Assembly (NCBI RefSeq): GCF_002742645.2
Contig: NZ_CP033873.1
Coordinates: forward strand, 124,001-188,000
Origin: Caulobacter sp. FWC26
GTDB lineage: Bacteria; Pseudomonadota; Alphaproteobacteria; Caulobacterales; Caulobacteraceae
Direction: 5' to 3'
DNA length: 64,000 nucleotides
The position numbers and the translations under genes are program-made. Below the pieces are notes generated by a model. The model was not told where the DNA came from, did not search any database, and saw only the letters and a list, made by a program, of their open reading frames with translations. Below, one piece after another: positions 33,871-42,559 of the stretch; the first letter of the stretch is position 1; each line of letters begins with the position of its first letter.

Positions 33871-35493
33871 ATGACCAAGACGATCGAGGCAGGATGGCGG
33901 ACTGGCCCTCGCGACACGCCGGTCGCCGCTTTGCGCCGCGCCGTCGCCGCGCATCCCGACAAGGTCTTTCTGGACTTCAGTGGCGAAAAGCACACCTACG
34001 CCGCGTTCGATCTGGCGAGCAACCGTTTCGCTCACGAGTTGAAGGCCCTGGGCTTGGCCGCCGGAACGCCGATCGTCTCGATGCTCGACAACAATGTCGA
34101 CGCGGTCACGACCTGGATCGCGGCCAACAAGATCTCCGCGATCAGCGTGCCGCTGAACACCGCGCTGGTTGGGCAGTTTTTGCGCCACCAGATTGAGGAC
34201 GCTGGCGCGCTCCTGCTGGTCTGCGAGGCGCGCTACCTGCAGCGCGTCCTCGATATCGAGGATCAACTGACAGCGCTAAAGACGGTGTTGGTCCGCGGCG
34301 CCTTCGAGCCCGCGCCAGGTTCGGCCCTGACGATCGTCTCGCTCGACGACCACCGGGGTGGCGACGACAGCGCGTTCGAGGATCTGCCCGATCCCGGAGC
34401 GCTCAATGCGCTGATCTACACCTCGGGGACCACGGGCCCCTCCAAGGGGTGCATGATCACCGGCAATCAGATGTGTCACTTCGCGCGCATGCTGACGCGG
34501 TCAGCGCCGTTCGGACCGGACGACATTTACTGGACGCCCCTGCCGCTGTTCCACATGAACGCTATCGCCACCGGGGTGGTGTCGGTGATGCTGGTCGGGG
34601 CGACGATTTCGTTCGCGCCCAAGTTCTCGGTCTCCGGCTTCTGGCCGGCGATCGAAGCGTCCGGCGCGACCGTTGTCTCTATCCTGGGCTCGTTGGGGAC
34701 CTTGCTCGCGCGCGCCGAGGAGCATGAAGCCATGGCGCGCTGCTTTGGCCAGGTCCACACGGTGAAAGGCAATCCTTTTCCCGAAGACATCAAGCAGATC
34801 TGGCGCGAGCGCTTTGGCGCCAAGAAGATCGGATCCAACGTCTATGGTCTGACCGAGGGATTGCTGACCTCGATGCCGGCCGACGGCGCCTACGCGGAAG
34901 GCTCGTCGGGCAAGGCCGCGCCAGAGCTGGACGTGCGCATTTTCGACGACAACGACAACGAAGTGCCGGTCGGCGTGTCCGGCGAGGTTGTGTGCCGTCC
35001 GCTAATGCCGGACATCATTTTCAAGGGTTATTGGCGTCGACCTGAGGACACCCTCAAGGTCATGGGCAACATGTGGTTCCATACCGGCGATATCGGCCGG
35101 TTCGACGAGGATGGCTTCTTCTATTTCGTCGATCGCAAGAAGGACTACCTGCGCCGGCGCGGCGAGAACATCTCCAGCTTCGAGATGGAGACCTCGATCC
35201 TGGCCCACCCAGCGATCGAGCAGGTGGCCGTGCACGCCGTGCCATCGAAGCTCCAGGAGGACGATCTCAAGGTGACCGCCAAGTTGAAGCCGGGCGCCGT
35301 CTTGTCGGAGGAGGCGCTCTGCCGCTGGCTAATCGAACGCGTCCCCTACTACGCGGTGCCGCGCTACATCGAGTTTCGCGCGGAGCTGCCGGTCAATCCG
35401 CAGGGGCGGGTGCTGAAATTCCAGCTTCGCGACGAGGGCGCGACGCCAAACACCTGGGACATCGAGACCACGGACATCAAGCCAAGCCGATAA
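33871..35493 (+). CDS. AMP-forming acyl-CoA ligase
   Basis: This 540-residue member of the ANL superfamily has the P-loop-like I-Y-T-S-G-T-T-G-P-S-K-G, Y-G-L-T-E-G, the adenylation aspartate in W-F-H-T-G-D-I-G and the hinge/lysine segment D-R-K-K-D-Y-L-R-R-R-G-E-N-I. I start it at ATG 33871 (M-T-K-T-I-E-A-G-W), behind G-G-A-A-A-G; a GTG six codons upstream is possible. It activates a carboxylic acid as its CoA thioester using ATP, the likely entry step for the acyl-CoA dehydrogenases and SCPx-type cleavage. The closest characterised groups are CaiC/ibuprofen- or diterpenoid-acid ligases; substrate unknown. Confidence 0.93.
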   Translation: MTKTIEAGWRTGPRDTPVAALRRAVAAHPDKVFLDFSGEKHTYAAFDLASNRFAHELKALGLAAGTPIVSMLDNNVDAVTTWIAANKISAISVPLNTALVGQFLRHQIEDAGALLLVCEARYLQRVLDIEDQLTALKTVLVRGAFEPAPGSALTIVSLDDHRGGDDSAFEDLPDPGALNALIYTSGTTGPSKGCMITGNQMCHFARMLTRSAPFGPDDIYWTPLPLFHMNAIATGVVSVMLVGATISFAPKFSVSGFWPAIEASGATVVSILGSLGTLLARAEEHEAMARCFGQVHTVKGNPFPEDIKQIWRERFGAKKIGSNVYGLTEGLLTSMPADGAYAEGSSGKAAPELDVRIFDDNDNEVPVGVSGEVVCRPLMPDIIFKGYWRRPEDTLKVMGNMWFHTGDIGRFDEDGFFYFVDRKKDYLRRRGENISSFEMETSILAHPAIEQVAVHAVPSKLQEDDLKVTAKLKPGAVLSEEALCRWLIERVPYYAVPRYIEFRAELPVNPQGRVLKFQLRDEGATPNTWDIETTDIKPSR

Positions 35494-35519
35494 CTCGAGG
35501 CCAGCCGCGAGGTATTTTA

Positions 35520-35551
35520 TCCTGATAGCAGAATTAAATTCTCCCATCAGA
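35520..35551 (+). promoter_or_regulatory. Regulatory elements before the second TonB receptor
   Basis: TCCTG-N4-CAGAA (35520-35533, one mismatch) is followed by AGAAT-N3-ATTCT (35530-35542) and the core TTC-N6-CAGA at 35539-35551. AAATTC-N4-ATCAGA aligns exactly with the copies at 13844 and 44365 (minus). A TTGACT lies 9 bases further on. It is 119 bp before the receptor start. Confidence 0.5.
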
Positions 35552-35669
35552 CTAAAGCGATTGACTTAAATGCGGAGCTGAGTTCCCTTCCGCTCATAAG
35601 GCGATCGTGCGAGTTCGTTGAAATCGTCCAGATCGCGGCCGCGCATAGCGCGCAAGGGAGGGACGATCC

Positions 35670-37940
35670 ATGACCAATTCCAGCTGGAAATCGGCGCTTT
35701 GCGCGGGCGTTTCGCTTGTTTTCCTGCCCTCGATCGCGAGCGCGCAGGCCGCTCCTCAGGCCGCTCCTCAGGCCGCGCCCACCGGCCTCGAGGAGGTGAT
35801 CGTCACGGCCCAGCGCCGGGAGGAGCGCTTGGCGGACGTGCCCGTCGCGGTGACGGCCTTCGGCGCGCGCGAGCTGGAACGGCGCCAGATCGCGGACGTC
35901 CGCGCCCTGACCGAGAACGCGCCGTCGATCACCTTCACGGCCACGCCCTATGGGAACAACGACCTGATCCTGGCGATCCGTGGCGTCGCGCCCGGCGGCG
36001 TCCTGCCCAACGTGGATCAGGCGGTAGGCACCTATGTCGACGGCATCTACTACGCCCGTCCTGAGGGCAGCAATCTGGCCATGGTGGACATCGCCTCGGC
36101 CGAGGTCCTGCGCGGTCCGCAAGGCACGCTGTTTGGCCGCAACACCATCGGTGGGGCGCTGAACATCACGACCAACAAGCCGACTTACGACTTTGGCGGG
36201 TCGCTGAAGCTGGGATACGGCAACTACAACGCCATCTCCGGAACCGGCGTGGTCAATCTGCCGATCATCGCCGACAAGCTGGCGGCCCGACTGGTCTACA
36301 GCCACGTCGAGCACGACGGATACGGCTACAATCCCACGCTCGCGAGCGATGTCGCCGATCAGAACGACGACTATATCCGCGCCAGCCTCCGCGCGGACCT
36401 GACCTCCCGGATGCGGCTTGACGTCAGCTTCGATCACTATGCCGGCGCCAACCATCAGCCGCTGTGGGTGCTCAACGCCTATCAGCCTGGCCTGACGGCC
36501 GCGCAATATGCGCCCTATGTGGCCGCGCCGAAGTCGCGCACCAGCTACGCGGGCTACAATCCCCTCAACCAGTCCAAGGTCTACGACTGGACCGGCACGC
36601 TCACCGCCGACCTCGGCTTCGCCACCCTCAAGGCGATCTCAGGGTATCGCAACATCGATTTCGAGGGCGCGGCGGACCTGGACGGCACGCCCTTCCCGAC
36701 CGCTGACGTCCGCACCTTCGAATTGGACGGCCACCAGGTTTCGCAGGAGCTTCAACTCTATGGGACCACCCTCGCCGACCGGCTGACCTGGACCGCCGGG
36801 GCGTACTATTTCCGCGAGAAGATCCGCAATTCGCCCATCACCCGCGTGCCCACCGCCATTCAGGACAACACGATCCGACCGACCAATGAATCGGTCAGCC
36901 TGTTTGGCCAGATCGGCCTGGAAGTCCTGCCGCGCCTGCGTCTCACCGCCGGGCTGCGGGCGGTCAAGGACACGCGCAGCATGGTCTATACGCCCGCGCG
37001 CTTTGCCGTCTCGGCGGCCAATTCGACCAATCCCGAACCGCCCGCCTCGGCGGTGACGCCGGCGGCCTGCCCCTTTACGGCCATCGGCCTCAACGCCGCG
37101 CCCGGCGGCTGCCTCTACACGCCGCGCGACATCCACTTCAACACCGTTCCGTTCACGCTCGGCGTCGACTACCGGCTCCCTGGAGATGGTCTGCTGTATG
37201 GCAAATTCTCCAAGGGCTACCGGTCGGGCGGCTTTCAGCAGGCCAGCGGCACGACCGCCGCCTTCTTCACGCCATTCGGCGAAGAGAGCGTGGGAAGCTA
37301 TGAGGCCGGCGCCAAGCTCACCTTCTTCGACAAGCGCCTCAGGATCGGCGCGAGCGGCTATTTCTCGACCTTCTCGGGAATTCAGCAGAACGCCATTCTT
37401 TCGGCCAGCCCGGTGATCATCGCCGTGCTGAATTCGGGTAAGGCCGAGATCTATGGCGGCGAGTTCGAGGCGACCGCGCTTGTGGGCCGCCTGCGCCTCA
37501 ACGCGGCGCTGGGCTTGATCCATCCGGAATTCACCGACGGGCCCTACAAGGGATCGGCGGTGCCAACCGTGGCCAAGACGACCGTGGCGCTCAGCGCCGA
37601 CTACCCGGTCGACCTGTCGGCCGGGCGGTTGGACCTGCATGTCGACTACAATCACCGCTCCGAAGTCTACTTCCTCAACACCGTCACCATCACTGGCGCG
37701 GGCCCGGTTCCCCTGACCGACTTTCAGCGAAATTCCGTTCGTCAGGGCGGCTACGGGCTGTTGAACGCCCAGGCGTCCTTCACGCTGGCGCGGGCGCCGG
37801 TCACCGTGGCCTTCTACGGCAAGAACCTCACCAACGAATATTTCGGCGCGCGCTCGGGATCCTTCGCCGCCAGCAACTTCAACACGGTGGTGATCGGCGC
37901 GCCGCGCACCTACGGGGCCAGTGTCTCCTACGCCTTCTGA
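35670..37940 (+). CDS. TonB-dependent outer-membrane receptor
   Basis: This 756-residue receptor has a signal peptide (to A-S-A at about residue 26), a Q-A-A-P-rich linker, TonB box E-E-V-I-V-T-A-Q-R-R, a plug with E-V-L-R-G-P-Q-G-T-L-F-G-R-N-T-I-G-G, and a beta-barrel ending S-V-S-Y-A-F. A-G-G-G-A-G-G precedes the ATG. It is followed 91 bp later by an FAH hydrolase and a convergent SDR, the same layout as 13980-18311. Ligand unknown. Confidence 0.95.
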   Translation: MTNSSWKSALCAGVSLVFLPSIASAQAAPQAAPQAAPTGLEEVIVTAQRREERLADVPVAVTAFGARELERRQIADVRALTENAPSITFTATPYGNNDLILAIRGVAPGGVLPNVDQAVGTYVDGIYYARPEGSNLAMVDIASAEVLRGPQGTLFGRNTIGGALNITTNKPTYDFGGSLKLGYGNYNAISGTGVVNLPIIADKLAARLVYSHVEHDGYGYNPTLASDVADQNDDYIRASLRADLTSRMRLDVSFDHYAGANHQPLWVLNAYQPGLTAAQYAPYVAAPKSRTSYAGYNPLNQSKVYDWTGTLTADLGFATLKAISGYRNIDFEGAADLDGTPFPTADVRTFELDGHQVSQELQLYGTTLADRLTWTAGAYYFREKIRNSPITRVPTAIQDNTIRPTNESVSLFGQIGLEVLPRLRLTAGLRAVKDTRSMVYTPARFAVSAANSTNPEPPASAVTPAACPFTAIGLNAAPGGCLYTPRDIHFNTVPFTLGVDYRLPGDGLLYGKFSKGYRSGGFQQASGTTAAFFTPFGEESVGSYEAGAKLTFFDKRLRIGASGYFSTFSGIQQNAILSASPVIIAVLNSGKAEIYGGEFEATALVGRLRLNAALGLIHPEFTDGPYKGSAVPTVAKTTVALSADYPVDLSAGRLDLHVDYNHRSEVYFLNTVTITGAGPVPLTDFQRNSVRQGGYGLLNAQASFTLARAPVTVAFYGKNLTNEYFGARSGSFAASNFNTVVIGAPRTYGASVSYAF
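35745..35780 (+). repeat. Three tandem 12-bp repeats in the receptor linker
   Basis: CAGGCCGCTCCT occurs twice exactly and once as CAGGCCGCGCCC, encoding Q-A-A-P three times just after the signal peptide. It gives a flexible proline/alanine linker before the TonB box; copy number could vary between strains. Confidence 0.8.
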
Positions 37941-38031
37941 CAAAGGCGCCCGGCTCGCGCCAAACTCTGCGGCGCGGTGATCCGGGCGGACCGCGCTTCC
38001 CGGCTCGCCTGCCGATCGCAAGGAAATCACG

Positions 38032-38922
38032 ATGCGATTGTTGTCCTTTGATCTGAACGGCGCGCCGACCGCTGGCGTGCGTCTCGGCGATGAGGTGATC
38101 GATCTGGGTGTCGCCGCGCCGGATTTGCCGCGAGACCTCCGCGGGTTGCTGGCGGCTGGTCCCCAGGCCCTGGCGGCGGCCGAACGCGCCGCCGCCGCCG
38201 CGCCCGGCCACGCCCGTCACCCGCTCGAGAGCGTGCGCCACCTGGTGCCCATCCCTCGACCGGACAAGATTATCGGCCTGGGCAAGACCTACATGAAGCA
38301 CGTCGCCGAAATGAACGCCGAGGCGTCGACGTTTCCGGGCATGTTCCTGCGCGCGCCCGATTCCATGGTCGCCCACAACCGGCCTATCTGGCGGCCGGAA
38401 GTCTCCGACACCCTCGACTACGAGGGCGAACTGATGGTTGTCATTGGCCGGGGCGGGTGGATGATCCCGCGCGAAAGCGCGCTCGAGCACGTCGCCGGCT
38501 ATGCCTGCCACAACGACGGCAGCGTCCGCGCCTACAACTACATCCCTTCGGCGGTCACCGCCGGTAAGAACTTCCTCAACACCGGCGGGCTCGGTCCCGA
38601 GATCGTCACCGCTGACGAGTTGCCGCCAGGCTGCAAGGGCTTGCGGCTCACCACCCACGTCAACGGCGAGCTGCGGCAGAGCGCCGACATCGCCGAAATG
38701 CATTGGGACGTCGCGCACCTGGTTCACCTGATGTCGACGATCTTCACGCTCTATCCCGGCGACTTGATCGCCACCGGAACGCCTTCCGGCTGCGCGGCGG
38801 CGGCGGCCAGCCCCCAGTGGTTGACGCCGGGCGACGTGGTGCGCGTGGAGATCGAGGGCGTCGGGACGCTGGTCAATCCGATCGTGGACGCGCCCCGGGC
38901 AGGGGCGGGCGACCAAAGCTAG
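38032..38922 (+). CDS. Fumarylacetoacetate hydrolase (FAH) family protein
   Basis: This 296-residue FAH-fold enzyme has metal-site motifs L-D-Y-E-G-E-L and C-H-N-D-G-S-V-R (the latter replacing the common G-N-D-V-S-A-R-D), then T-G-T-P-S-G-C near the C-terminus. The altered second motif suggests a branch different from acylpyruvate hydrolases. It lies downstream of the TonB receptor and probably acts on a ring-cleavage or beta-keto product. Its stop shares a CTAG with the stop of the convergent SDR. Confidence 0.9.
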   Translation: MRLLSFDLNGAPTAGVRLGDEVIDLGVAAPDLPRDLRGLLAAGPQALAAAERAAAAAPGHARHPLESVRHLVPIPRPDKIIGLGKTYMKHVAEMNAEASTFPGMFLRAPDSMVAHNRPIWRPEVSDTLDYEGELMVVIGRGGWMIPRESALEHVAGYACHNDGSVRAYNYIPSAVTAGKNFLNTGGLGPEIVTADELPPGCKGLRLTTHVNGELRQSADIAEMHWDVAHLVHLMSTIFTLYPGDLIATGTPSGCAAAAASPQWLTPGDVVRVEIEGVGTLVNPIVDAPRAGAGDQS

Positions 38923-39710
38923 CGCACCATCATCAGACCGCCATCCACCGCCAGGGTCTGGCCGGTGATGAAGCGCGAGGCGTCGCTGGCCAGGAAGACC
39001 AGCACCGGCGCCATGTCCGCGTCCGGGTCGCCGAGCCGACCGCCCAGCGGGATCATCATGGCCATGCCCCGGTCGTGGGCCTCGAGCTGCTCGGGCGACA
39101 TGCCCGCGCGGGTCGTGTCGTACATCGGCGTCCACATGCCGGGCGCGACCGCGTTGACCGAGACGCCGTAGCGTCCCCACTCCTGGGCGATCGTGCGCGT
39201 CCAGGCCAGGACCGCGCCCTTCGACGCGGCGTAGTGTGCGCAGCCGCGCAGGCCCATGGCGCCGGCCGCGGACGCGAAATTGACGATACGGCCGCCGCGC
39301 GCCTTGAGGTGGGGGAAGGCGGCTTGGTTGGCGATCATCGTGCCCTTGGCGTTGACACCAACCACCAGGTCCCACTCCTCGTCGGTGATCGCCTCCGCGG
39401 GCGTGTAGCGCTGGACCCCCGCGACGTGGATCAGGACATCAAGGCCGCCCATCTCTTCGACGGCCCGATTGATGGCCGCCGTCGCCGAGGCGCGCGAGGA
39501 CACGTCACACAGATCGAAGGTCAGCCGCCCAGCGTCCCTGACCTCAGGCGCGCCGGCCGCGGCGACCGAAACATCCAGACCGCAGACTCTCGCGCCGGCC
39601 GCGGTCAACGCCCTGGCGGCGCTGGCCCCGATGCCGCGCGCCGCGCCCGTGACGATGATCTTCTTTCCCGAAAGGGTGGCTGTGTCTGTCATGCCGGTCT
39701 CGTCTGTCAT
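38919..39710 (-). CDS. Classical SDR oxidoreductase
   Basis: This 263-residue short-chain dehydrogenase has T-G-A-A-R-G-I-G-A, H-V-A-G (N-N-A-G variant), active-site Y-A-A-S-K and C-terminal V-D-G-G. A second ATG, six codons in, could also serve as the start. It is the only gene on the minus strand between two receptors, and its promoter shares the 217-bp divergent spacer with the receptor at 39928. The substrate is likely a secondary alcohol of the pathway. Confidence 0.92.
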   Translation of the reverse strand: MTDETGMTDTATLSGKKIIVTGAARGIGASAARALTAAGARVCGLDVSVAAAGAPEVRDAGRLTFDLCDVSSRASATAAINRAVEEMGGLDVLIHVAGVQRYTPAEAITDEEWDLVVGVNAKGTMIANQAAFPHLKARGGRIVNFASAAGAMGLRGCAHYAASKGAVLAWTRTIAQEWGRYGVSVNAVAPGMWTPMYDTTRAGMSPEQLEAHDRGMAMMIPLGGRLGDPDADMAPVLVFLASDASRFITGQTLAVDGGLMMVR

Positions 39711-39803
39711 CCGTATGCGGGGAGGTGGGGGCTTTGATGGGCGCTTGATGAGGCTTGGCCGCCCATGTGGCGAGCGCGCGACTGATCGTCGCGTTTTGGA
39801 ATG

Positions 39804-39852
39804 ATCTTCTTATCTCAGATTTTTATTCTTGCGACAGATTTCCAATTCTGTT
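39804..39852. promoter_or_regulatory. Paired TTC-N6-CAGA elements in a divergent spacer
   Basis: Two cores lie 19 bp apart, 39807-39819 and 39826-39838, followed by ATTCTG at 39845-39850. The segment T-C-A-G-A-T-T-T-T-T then T-T-C-T-T-G-C-G-A is nearly shared with 13853-13870, also upstream of a TonB receptor. The spacer is AT-rich and serves the SDR (left) and receptor (right). Confidence 0.5.
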
Positions 39853-39927
39853 TAGTTTGACTGTAAATATGGCGCTCGCTGGCGGCCATAAAAATGCGGG
39901 GCGCTAGACCCCCGAGGGGAGGTTTCG

Positions 39928-42387
39928 ATGCCGTTCAGGACCAATCAACCTGCGTGCAAATTGCTGTGGCGCGGAAGCGCGCTGGGCCTGCTGGCCTGCA
40001 CGGCGCTGACCGCGCCTGCGTTCGCCCAGAGCGCCGCGCCTCAGGCCGCGCCCCAGTCGGACCAGCTGGAGGAAGTCGTTGTCACCGCCCGCCGGCAGGA
40101 GGAAAATCTCCAGAGCACGCCGGTCGCGGTCACCGCGATCGGCGCCGCCGCGCTCGAGCGCGCCCAGGTGGCCGACGTCACCGATCTGCAACGCACGACG
40201 CCCAGCCTCTCGATCGCCACCGGCGCGCCTTCCGCGTCGGGTTTCGCCTTCGTGGCCATGCGTGGTCAAGGCAACCTCCAGGCGCTGGTCTCCAACGACC
40301 CGGCCGTCGCCATCTATGTCGACGGCGTCTACATTCCGCGGCCCTCTCAAGGGCTCACCGACCTGCTCGACCTGCAGCGCGTCGAAGTCCTGCGCGGGCC
40401 GCAGGGGACGCTGTTTGGCCGCAACACCATCGGCGGCGCGGTCAACATCCTGTCCGCTGACCCGACCAGTCAATACAGCGGCCTGGTGAAGATCGAAGCG
40501 GGCAACTACGGTCAGTACGGTGCCAGCCTCGTGCTTAATGGCGGCCTGACCGACAAGATCTCCGGCCGACTGGTCGCCAACACCAAGAGCCGCGACGGGT
40601 ACGGCCAGGACATTCCGCTGGGCCGCGACATCTGGGCCCAGGACAGCGATTTCGTTCGCGCCAAGCTCAAATACGAAGACGGTCCGGTTCGCCTGATCCT
40701 GTCGGGCGACTACAACAAGATCAAGGACAACGGCCAGTTCACCGCGCTGCATGCCTATGCGCCGGAGCTGTTTGGACCCACCGGCTCGTTCGGGCCGTTC
40801 GGTCTGGCTTCGACCTTGAACGCCTCCCTGCACAATCGCGGCTTCTACGACAGTTACGCGACGGGCTTCTTCGTCCCGACGAGCAATCCCAACTTCGCCA
40901 GCCTGCCGGCCAATGTCCGGGCCATGTACTCGATGCCGCTGGGCAATCGCCTGGAGGCCTATGGCTTTGGCCTCAACGGTTCGGTGGACCTGGGCGGCGT
41001 GACCCTGAAGTCGATCACTGGCTATCGCTTCAGCGATACCGGCGGCGTCGTCGACACTGACGGCACGCCCGCCCCGATCCTGACGACCTGGGCCGGCTAC
41101 AGCTCCAAGCAATGGTCGCAGGAACTCCAGATCAACGGGGGCGTCGGCGAGAAGTTCACCTACATCGCGGGCGGCTATTTCTCCGATGAGAAGGGCCAGG
41201 AATTCAGCCGGTCGCAGAACTTCGGCTTCCTGCCGTATTCGGCCACCACCCGTCCCTATGCCGGCCTGGCCGGGCAAAACCTCGCCGACGTGCACAATCG
41301 CTCGGTCGGCGTCTTCGGTCAGGGCTACTATCAGCTGACCGAGGCCGTCCGGCTCGCGGGCGGGCTTCGCTGGACCTGGGACGATCGCGACACCAAGCTG
41401 TATAATTATTCCACTTGGGGCGTCGCCACGACGTGCAACCTGCCCAACCCGGATGTCGCGGGCGTATGCGCCCAGACCCAGAAGACCAGCTTCGACTATC
41501 CCGCTTGGACATTCGGCATCGACTGGCAGGTCAATGACGATGTGTTCGCCTATGTGCAGACGCGGCGGGCGTCCAAGTCTGGCGGCTGGAACACGCGCGC
41601 CGGCGGCCTTCCGGCCTTCCGGCCCGAGACCACGCGGGACGTCGAAGCGGGCCTAAAGGCCACATGGTTGGAAAACCGTCTGCGCACGAACATCGCCGTC
41701 TTCCACTCCTGGCAGTCGGACGTTCAGCGCAACGCCGCGGCGCTGACGCCGGCTGGGGCCAGCACCCAATTCATCGTCAACGCCGGCGACGCCCGGGTCT
41801 ATGGCGTGGAGCTGGAAGGCGCCTACCGTCCGTGGACGGGCATGGAGCTGACCAGCAGCCTCAGCCTGATGAACGGCAAGTATAAGAGCGGATCGTTCAT
41901 CGAGCAGCAGTCCGTGCCGGGCGCGTCCTTGACGGGCTGCAAGGCCGCGGGCGCCTCGTCGATCTGCCCGGTGGACCGGAGCGGCGAGGAATTGCCGCAG
42001 CTTCCCAAGGTTCAATTCAACCTGGGCGCCACCCAGACCCTGCCCACCTCGTTCGGCCGCGTGTCGCTGCACGCCGACTACGCCTATCTGGGCAAGCAGT
42101 TCTATAATCCGGTCACGCCGGCCGCCCAGCAATCGGCCACGACCCAGGGCATCTACGCGACGGCGAACGTCCTGACTCGCACGCCAGGCTATGGGCTGCT
42201 GAACGCCCGCTTCACCGTCGAATTCGACGCTCACAACATCGAACTGGCCATCTACGGCAAGAACCTGACCAAGAAGGAATACAACGTCCGCCAGTTCGCC
42301 GACGTCTATGCCGCGGGTCTTGGCTTTGCGACGGACTTCATCGGCGAGCCGCGAACCTACGGAGCCTCCCTCACCAAGCGTTTCTAA
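39928..42387 (+). CDS. TonB-dependent outer-membrane receptor
   Basis: This 819-residue receptor has a signal peptide ending A-F-A at about residue 33, TonB box E-E-V-V-V-T-A-R-R, a plug with E-V-L-R-G-P-Q-G-T-L-F-G-R-N, and a C-terminal barrel ending L-T-K-R-F. A very good G-G-G-G-A-G-G site precedes the ATG. It is monocistronic, closed by an intrinsic terminator. Despite equal length it is clearly diverged from the receptor at 13980; the plug matches the one at 35670 better. Confidence 0.95.
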   Translation: MPFRTNQPACKLLWRGSALGLLACTALTAPAFAQSAAPQAAPQSDQLEEVVVTARRQEENLQSTPVAVTAIGAAALERAQVADVTDLQRTTPSLSIATGAPSASGFAFVAMRGQGNLQALVSNDPAVAIYVDGVYIPRPSQGLTDLLDLQRVEVLRGPQGTLFGRNTIGGAVNILSADPTSQYSGLVKIEAGNYGQYGASLVLNGGLTDKISGRLVANTKSRDGYGQDIPLGRDIWAQDSDFVRAKLKYEDGPVRLILSGDYNKIKDNGQFTALHAYAPELFGPTGSFGPFGLASTLNASLHNRGFYDSYATGFFVPTSNPNFASLPANVRAMYSMPLGNRLEAYGFGLNGSVDLGGVTLKSITGYRFSDTGGVVDTDGTPAPILTTWAGYSSKQWSQELQINGGVGEKFTYIAGGYFSDEKGQEFSRSQNFGFLPYSATTRPYAGLAGQNLADVHNRSVGVFGQGYYQLTEAVRLAGGLRWTWDDRDTKLYNYSTWGVATTCNLPNPDVAGVCAQTQKTSFDYPAWTFGIDWQVNDDVFAYVQTRRASKSGGWNTRAGGLPAFRPETTRDVEAGLKATWLENRLRTNIAVFHSWQSDVQRNAAALTPAGASTQFIVNAGDARVYGVELEGAYRPWTGMELTSSLSLMNGKYKSGSFIEQQSVPGASLTGCKAAGASSICPVDRSGEELPQLPKVQFNLGATQTLPTSFGRVSLHADYAYLGKQFYNPVTPAAQQSATTQGIYATANVLTRTPGYGLLNARFTVEFDAHNIELAIYGKNLTKKEYNVRQFADVYAAGLGFATDFIGEPRTYGASLTKRF

Positions 42388-42414
42388 TCCCGCAGTTCCG
42401 CTCGGGGCTGACTG

Positions 42415-42447
42415 GCCGTCGACCGCTTAACGGTCGGCGGCTTTTTT
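42415..42447 (+). terminator. Intrinsic terminator of the third TonB receptor
   Basis: GCCGTCGACCG pairs with CGGTCGGCGGC (one mismatch) around C-T-T-A-A and is followed by six Ts. It is 28 bp after the receptor stop and is the clearest factor-independent terminator on the + strand. Confidence 0.85.
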
Positions 42448-42490
42448 CATACGCAACGTCCGGCCGAAAAGAGTTTCGCCGACGCCAAAA

Positions 42491-42516
42491 GGGCCCCCAT
42501 CGCGCGATGGGGGCCC
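42491..42516 (-). terminator. 26-bp perfect palindrome, terminator of the P450 gene
   Basis: GGGCCCCCATCGC and its exact complement meet without a spacer. Read on the minus strand it comes 44 bp after the P450 stop and is followed by T-T-T-T-G-G, as expected of an intrinsic terminator. It faces the receptor terminator at 42415-42447. Confidence 0.75.
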
Positions 42517-42559
42517 TGCGCTTCGCGCCGCGGCGCAGCGGGAAATGGGGTGCGAGCGC

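Noticed and set aside
33671..33874. A small 67-codon frame before the CoA ligase
   Set aside because: It has no ribosome site or recognisable sequence and lies in a spacer with regulatory boxes.
38919..38922. CTAG overlap of convergent stops as a special signal
   Set aside because: CTAG gives a stop on both strands, so it is the natural result of convergent genes packed together. I only note that it occurs twice in the same gene layout.
42491..42516. The 26-bp palindrome as a recombination or attachment site
   Set aside because: It is followed by a T-run on the minus strand just after the P450 stop, and no integrase or flanking repeat was seen, so a terminator is the simpler reading.
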